From: Flavobacterium sp. J27
GTDB taxonomy: Bacteria; Bacteroidota; Bacteroidia; Flavobacteriales; Flavobacteriaceae
Direction: 5' to 3'
Length of the DNA: 64,000 nt
Assembly: GCF_004303025.1 (NCBI RefSeq)
Contig: NZ_PJQW01000006.1
Coordinates: 198,185-262,184 of the forward strand
The notes under the pieces were generated by a model. The model did no database searches, was not told the origin of the DNA, and was given only the letters and a program-made list of their open reading frames with translations. How positions within the stretch are numbered: the first letter of the stretch is position 1; each line of letters starts with the position of its first letter. The translations under genes were made by a program, and so were the position numbers. Shown piece after piece: positions 60,376-64,000 of this stretch.

Positions 60376-60876
60376 TTATATTACTGCTTTTTTTAATGTG
60401 TTGATTAATTTATTGTCATCGGCTTCAATGGCTTTAAACAAGACAATCTTCCCTTCCTTATTAACAATCATATATCTAGGAATCCAATCTAATTGTATTG
60501 CTGTTCCAAAAACCCCTTTCATACCGTCAGAAGTAAGATAATGTTCTCCTTTAACCTCGTATTTTTCAATGCCTTTTAGCCATGAGTCATAATTTTTATC
60601 CATTGAAATAAATACGTAAGTAGCTTCAGGAAATTCTTTTTGCAATGTTTTTACTTTTGGCATTCCTTTAATGCAATCTGGACACCAAGAAGCCCAAACA
60701 TCTATTACTATTGTTTTGCCTTTATATTTTTCTAAGATTTCTTTAAATGTAATTGTTTCTTTTGAAGTGGTTGTCATTACATTTTCTAAAGCTTCTTTTT
60801 TAAATTCAGTATCTTGAGCATTTGAGCAAGAAGTAATGAATAATGCTAAGCTTAATAATGCGATTATTTTTTTCAT
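60376..60876 (-). CDS. TlpA-like thioredoxin-fold lipoprotein, 166 aa
   Basis: Leader MKKIIALLSLALFITSCSNA with a lipobox Cys near 17. The redoxin domain has the active site VIDVWASWCPDCIKGMPKVK near 60, WCPDC, and the cis-proline region IPRYMIVNKEGKIVLF near 135. It acts in the periplasm, for example in reducing cytochrome c or other thiols. It is 41 bases from tpiA, probably in the same operon. Confidence 0.88.
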   Translation of the reverse strand: MKKIIALLSLALFITSCSNAQDTEFKKEALENVMTTTSKETITFKEILEKYKGKTIVIDVWASWCPDCIKGMPKVKTLQKEFPEATYVFISMDKNYDSWLKGIEKYEVKGEHYLTSDGMKGVFGTAIQLDWIPRYMIVNKEGKIVLFKAIEADDNKLINTLKKAVI

Positions 60877-60970
60877 TTTAAATTTTTATTTAATCAAATG
60901 TAAGGTTTCCGTTTTTTATTTTTGTTAATTAAAAGTAAAAAGCAATCATTTTGTTAGAGGGCCAACTTTT

Positions 60971-61375
60971 TCATGGTGAAAAAATTGTAATTTGATATGA
61001 TCTGCTAACTGAATTATTGCATAATATAGTATTAGTATCATTGCTGTTTGATTTTACAGTTGTAATAATTGTAAAATCATATACACCAAAAGAGGTTGGA
61101 GTACCATTAAAATAGATATTAGTATCTGAAAACGTCACAGTAATACCTGGAGGAAAATTACCAGTAGTTTTGACTGAACTTATTGAGTATATACTATAAC
61201 CAGAATTTGTTACTCCAACTGATATTGTATCAGAATAGGTCATCGTTGCAAAACCGTTAGTTAGATTCCTTTCTTCAATAATATAAGGATGTCTATCGCT
61301 TGTGCAATCTGAAGTAGATGATTCACAGCTTAAAAGGAAAAAGAAAGAAGAGATAAAAAAAATAAAGGATTTCAT
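60971..61375 (-). CDS. Lipoprotein with Ig-like repeat, 134 aa
   Basis: Leader MKSFIFFISSFFFLLSCESS with the lipidation cysteine. The mature chain is beta-rich and Thr/Ser-rich (VKTTGNFPPGITVTFSDTNI), and the segment resembles the putative-Ig repeat where an XG-PPG turn follows a Val-Thr strand. It ends without a membrane anchor. Its stop lies 95 bases before the TlpA-like gene, and its ATG is two bases after the stop of the DoxX-like gene, so they are co-transcribed. Function unknown. Confidence 0.6.
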   Translation of the reverse strand: MKSFIFFISSFFFLLSCESSTSDCTSDRHPYIIEERNLTNGFATMTYSDTISVGVTNSGYSIYSISSVKTTGNFPPGITVTFSDTNIYFNGTPTSFGVYDFTIITTVKSNSNDTNTILCNNSVSRSYQITIFSP

Positions 61376-61377
61376 TA

Positions 61378-62484
61378 TTATAAATTTATATTATCAATAT
61401 CATTAAAATGAACTTTTTGAACAATTGTTCCTTTTTCCAAAACTACGATTCCAGGATTTGCTCTTACAATGGTTTTTAAAGTGGTAGGATCACAAAAATA
61501 ATAGTCAAAGGTAAGGTTAAATTCTTTTTTAAACCCCTCTTTTAAGGCATCATCAGAAGCAGTTAAACCAATTACTTGATAGCCTTTAGCGGTTGCTTTT
61601 TGATTAAAAGCCTCTAATTTTTTCATACCTTTTTCTTTTGATTTATTCAAATCATAAGTAATTAGTAGCACTACTTTTGGTTCTTCCAAAATACTTTCAA
61701 CATAATTTGCACCGTCTTTTTCAATTGTAAAATCATGAATAGGTGGAATGTATCCTTCTACAATGACTTTATCTTTTCTGTCCACAAATTCGGCACCTTC
61801 TGGCACTTTATTGTCCATTACATCTGCATATGGAATTTCGGTTTCTACTCCGTTTATTTTATAAATAAATACCATTTCATATTCACTTTTTGGAGCGCCT
61901 TCCGGAATTTCCATTCCTTTTTGAATATTGTTTCCTACTTTATAAGCTCTGAAATCTTTTATGGGTAAGTGCTGTAATACATAGAAAGCCATAAATAAAC
62001 ATAATGAATAAGCTCCTAAAACGGTTAAATTTAAAGCGGACTTACCGAATAGTGGTTTGATAAACTTTTGTCCAAAGAAAAGGATAATAACAAGAAACAA
62101 TAAAATTAAATCTTTGATAAATGATTCAAATGGAGTTAATTTTAAAGCATCTCCAAAACAGCCACAATCTTTTACTTTATCGAAATACCATGAATAAAAT
62201 GTTAGAAATGTAAAAAAAACAATCATTAAAAGTAAACTCCAAACCGTAAATTTTGTTTTAAATCCAATGAGTAACATGACTCCTAAAACGACTTCAAAAA
62301 CGACTATGAAACAAGCTATTATTAATGCAAACGGAATTAAAAACTCCATATTTAGCACGTTTGCGTTGAAGTATTCTTCTAATTTATATGAAAACCCTAA
62401 CGGATCATTTAATTTAATTAAACCAGAAATTATAAATAATATGCCTACTAAAATTCGGGCTGTTTGTGTAATTATATTTTTCAT
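61378..62484 (-). CDS. DoxX/MauE-like membrane protein, BT_3928 type, 368 aa
   Basis: The start at 62484 (MKNIITQTARILVGILFIIS) was chosen, since the upstream reading to 62517 adds a polar tail. Four membrane helices in the first 150 residues, with GLIKLNDPLGFSYKLEEYF, DCGCFGDALKLTPFESFIKD and a long periplasmic or cytoplasmic part with VLLITYDLNKSKEKGMKKLE, a redoxin-like region. Bacteroidota call this BT_3928-type; it may be a MauE-like disulfide carrier. It is the next gene of the tpiA side operon. Confidence 0.8.
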   Translation of the reverse strand: MKNIITQTARILVGILFIISGLIKLNDPLGFSYKLEEYFNANVLNMEFLIPFALIIACFIVVFEVVLGVMLLIGFKTKFTVWSLLLMIVFFTFLTFYSWYFDKVKDCGCFGDALKLTPFESFIKDLILLFLVIILFFGQKFIKPLFGKSALNLTVLGAYSLCLFMAFYVLQHLPIKDFRAYKVGNNIQKGMEIPEGAPKSEYEMVFIYKINGVETEIPYADVMDNKVPEGAEFVDRKDKVIVEGYIPPIHDFTIEKDGANYVESILEEPKVVLLITYDLNKSKEKGMKKLEAFNQKATAKGYQVIGLTASDDALKEGFKKEFNLTFDYYFCDPTTLKTIVRANPGIVVLEKGTIVQKVHFNDIDNINL

Positions 62485-62561
62485 GAAATGTGTTTTTTCA
62501 AAGTTACTTTTTTTCAAAGTTGCAATTTGTAAATAAGATGTTAATCTCTTTAAAAGAAGTA

Positions 62562-63104
62562 TTATTCTGCTTTTCCTAGATGAATTAAAGCAAAAACTGC
62601 ATAGTTAATCATGTCTTGATAATTAGCATCGATACCTTCTGAGACAATCGTTTTTCCTTGATTATCTTCAATTTGTTTCACACGTAATAATTTTTGTAAA
62701 ATTAAATCGGTTAAACTGCTCACACGCATATCTCTCCATGCTTCACCATAATCATGATTTTTATCTTCCATTAATTTTTTGGTAAGCGCAATTTTAGTAT
62801 CATATAATTGCACGGCATCTTCAAAATTTAAATCAGGTTGGGTAGCAATGCCTTTCTCAATTTGGATTAAAGCCATGATACAATAGTTAATAATACCAAT
62901 AAATTCTGAAGTTTCATCTTCATCAATTTTGCGAACTTCATTTTCTTGTAGTCCTCTAATGCGTTGTGCTTTGATGAATATTTGATCTGTTAAAGAAGGT
63001 AATCGTAAAATGCGCCAAGCCGTTCCATAATCTTTTGTTTTTTTGGTAAACAAATCGCGACATATTGTAATTATGGTATCATATTGTAGTGAAGTATTCT
63101 TCAT
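62562..63104 (-). CDS. DUF1599 protein, 180 aa, internal duplication
   Basis: The sequence repeats one motif twice: KKTKDYGTAWRILRLPSLTD near residue 20-40 and DKNHDYGEAWRDMRVSSLTD near 115-135. DUF1599 proteins are small, cytoplasmic and of unknown role, perhaps linked to nucleotide hydrolysis. The gene is 77 bases upstream of the DoxX-like gene and divergent from folP, with 125 bases between the starts. This pairing is commonly kept in Flavobacteria. Confidence 0.9.
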   Translation of the reverse strand: MKNTSLQYDTIITICRDLFTKKTKDYGTAWRILRLPSLTDQIFIKAQRIRGLQENEVRKIDEDETSEFIGIINYCIMALIQIEKGIATQPDLNFEDAVQLYDTKIALTKKLMEDKNHDYGEAWRDMRVSSLTDLILQKLLRVKQIEDNQGKTIVSEGIDANYQDMINYAVFALIHLGKAE

Positions 63105-63229
63105 TTATTCGGTATATTTGTATGAAATTTTTTCAAAAATAAAGAATATAGTATTAAGATAGAAGTATTCGATATAAAGATTTTTCTATTTTATGTTACA
63201 AAACCTCATAATAAACTGTAAACTCTTTT

Positions 63230-64000
63230 ATGACGATTAATTGTAAAGGAAATTTAATAGACTTAAGTATTCCTAAAGTAATGGGAATTTTAAACACAAC
63301 ACCCGATTCATTTTATGATGGCGGGAAGTATAAAAATGATAAAGCTATTTTAGATCAGGTAGAAAAAATGCTATTTGACGGAGCTACTTTTATAGATATA
63401 GGAGCTTATTCTACTCAACCTGGAGCTACTTTTGTATCTGAAAATGAGGAAATAAATCGTTTGTTACCCATGATTGATTTGTTACTTGCAAAGTTTCCTG
63501 AAATAGTGCTCTCTGTGGATACATTTCGAAGTAATGTGGCCAAAAAAGCCGTAAATAACGGTGTTGTACTTGTTAATGATATTGCAGCAGGATTGTTAGA
63601 CGAAAATATGTTATCAACTGTTGCGGAGTTACAAGTGCCTTATATTATGATGCATATGAAAGGTAATCCGCAAACCATGCAATCTTTAACAGAATATGAC
63701 GATGTGGTAAAAGATATGTTGTTTTATTTTTCAGAACGGATACAAAAAGCAAGAAGTTTAGGCATTCATGATCTTGTTATTGATCCAGGTTTTGGTTTCG
63801 CAAAAACACTGGCGCACAATTATGAAATTGTGAAAAAATTAAATTATTTTAGTATCTTAGAACTACCTATTCTAGTGGGTATTTCTAGAAAATCAATGGT
63901 GTATAAATTATTAGAAACTAGTCCAAAAGAAGCTTTGAACGGAACGACTGTTATAAATACTATTGCTTTACAAAAAGGAGCTTCTATTTTAAGAGTTCAC
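63230..64000 (+). CDS. folP: Dihydropteroate synthase, cut by window end
   Basis: The ATG at 63230-63232 opens a frame to the window edge (257 codons). Motifs: VMGILNTTPDSFYDGGKYK near residue 18, FIDIGAYSTQPGA near 58, VDTFRSNVAKKAVNNG near 95, VNDIAAG near 113, DPGFGFAKT near 185 and GISRKSM near 215. Dihydropteroate synthase joins pABA to the pterin pyrophosphate in folate synthesis; sulfonamides compete here. The last 15-20 residues are missing. It is divergent from DUF1599. Confidence 0.95.
   Translation, partial: MTINCKGNLIDLSIPKVMGILNTTPDSFYDGGKYKNDKAILDQVEKMLFDGATFIDIGAYSTQPGATFVSENEEINRLLPMIDLLLAKFPEIVLSVDTFRSNVAKKAVNNGVVLVNDIAAGLLDENMLSTVAELQVPYIMMHMKGNPQTMQSLTEYDDVVKDMLFYFSERIQKARSLGIHDLVIDPGFGFAKTLAHNYEIVKKLNYFSILELPILVGISRKSMVYKLLETSPKEALNGTTVINTIALQKGASILRVH

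Overview
This window looks like the chromosome of a low-GC member of the Flavobacteriaceae (Bacteroidota). The evidence is the strong A+T bias, the absence of clear purine-rich ribosome binding sites, repeated TAnnTTTG -7 boxes (the Bacteroidota sigma-A type), and families typical of the group: a DoxX-like BT_3928-type protein, DUF1599 next to folP, and secreted SusD-free lipoproteins. I see no rRNA, tRNA, CRISPR array, transposase or integrase.

Layout. 1-4740 is accessory: a partial sodium/solute symporter, a heptamer tandem repeat, an unknown protein, a 42-bp coding-like tandem repeat, two tail-to-tail paralogous membrane proteins and a two-gene unknown operon. 4868-7830 carries yifB (comM-like), a small cysteine-rich protein and a DUF2306-like membrane protein. 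From about 7900 to 59500 the window is a long mosaic of small regulator-plus-effector units. It holds nine AraC-type, three Crp/Fnr-type and two TetR-type regulators, beside eight short-chain dehydrogenases, an alcohol dehydrogenase, an aldo/keto reductase, a Gfo/Idh/MocA protein, alpha/beta hydrolases, serine beta-lactamase-like hydrolases, two OsmC proteins, an SMR and an MFS transporter. Inside it, 16548-25044 is a coherent block for thiol chemistry in the cell envelope: OsmC, AraC, exported thioredoxin-like protein, esterase lipoprotein, DsbD-type electron conduit, exported peroxiredoxin, exported thioredoxin, exported MsrA, exported MsrB and an outer-membrane barrel. 59585-64000 is a conserved housekeeping end: tpiA, a TlpA-like thioredoxin, a lipoprotein, the DoxX/MauE-like protein, DUF1599 and the start of folP.

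How the genes work together. The effector units probably deal with reactive aldehydes, quinones, peroxides and other electrophiles. Several units show their own control sites. A palindrome TTTRCCATTTGGYAAA sits 21 nt upstream of the -7 box of two duplicated Crp/Fnr-SDR modules, and a degenerate copy has the same geometry before the SMR gene. An AraC-like pair of direct repeats lies 21 nt from a -7 box at 34 kb. Direct repeats bracket the -7 box of a TetR-linked SDR at 14.6 kb. Five regulator genes have their ATG only four bases after the -7 box, which predicts leaderless mRNAs.

Decay is also visible: an SMR remnant (7908-8000), a frameshifted NTF2-like lipoprotein (37560-37977), a MepB-family gene with an internal stop (56967-57506) and a receptor fragment lacking its barrel (49746-50126). 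A promoter, hairpin and terminator without an ORF at 48.2-48.4 kb suggest a small RNA.
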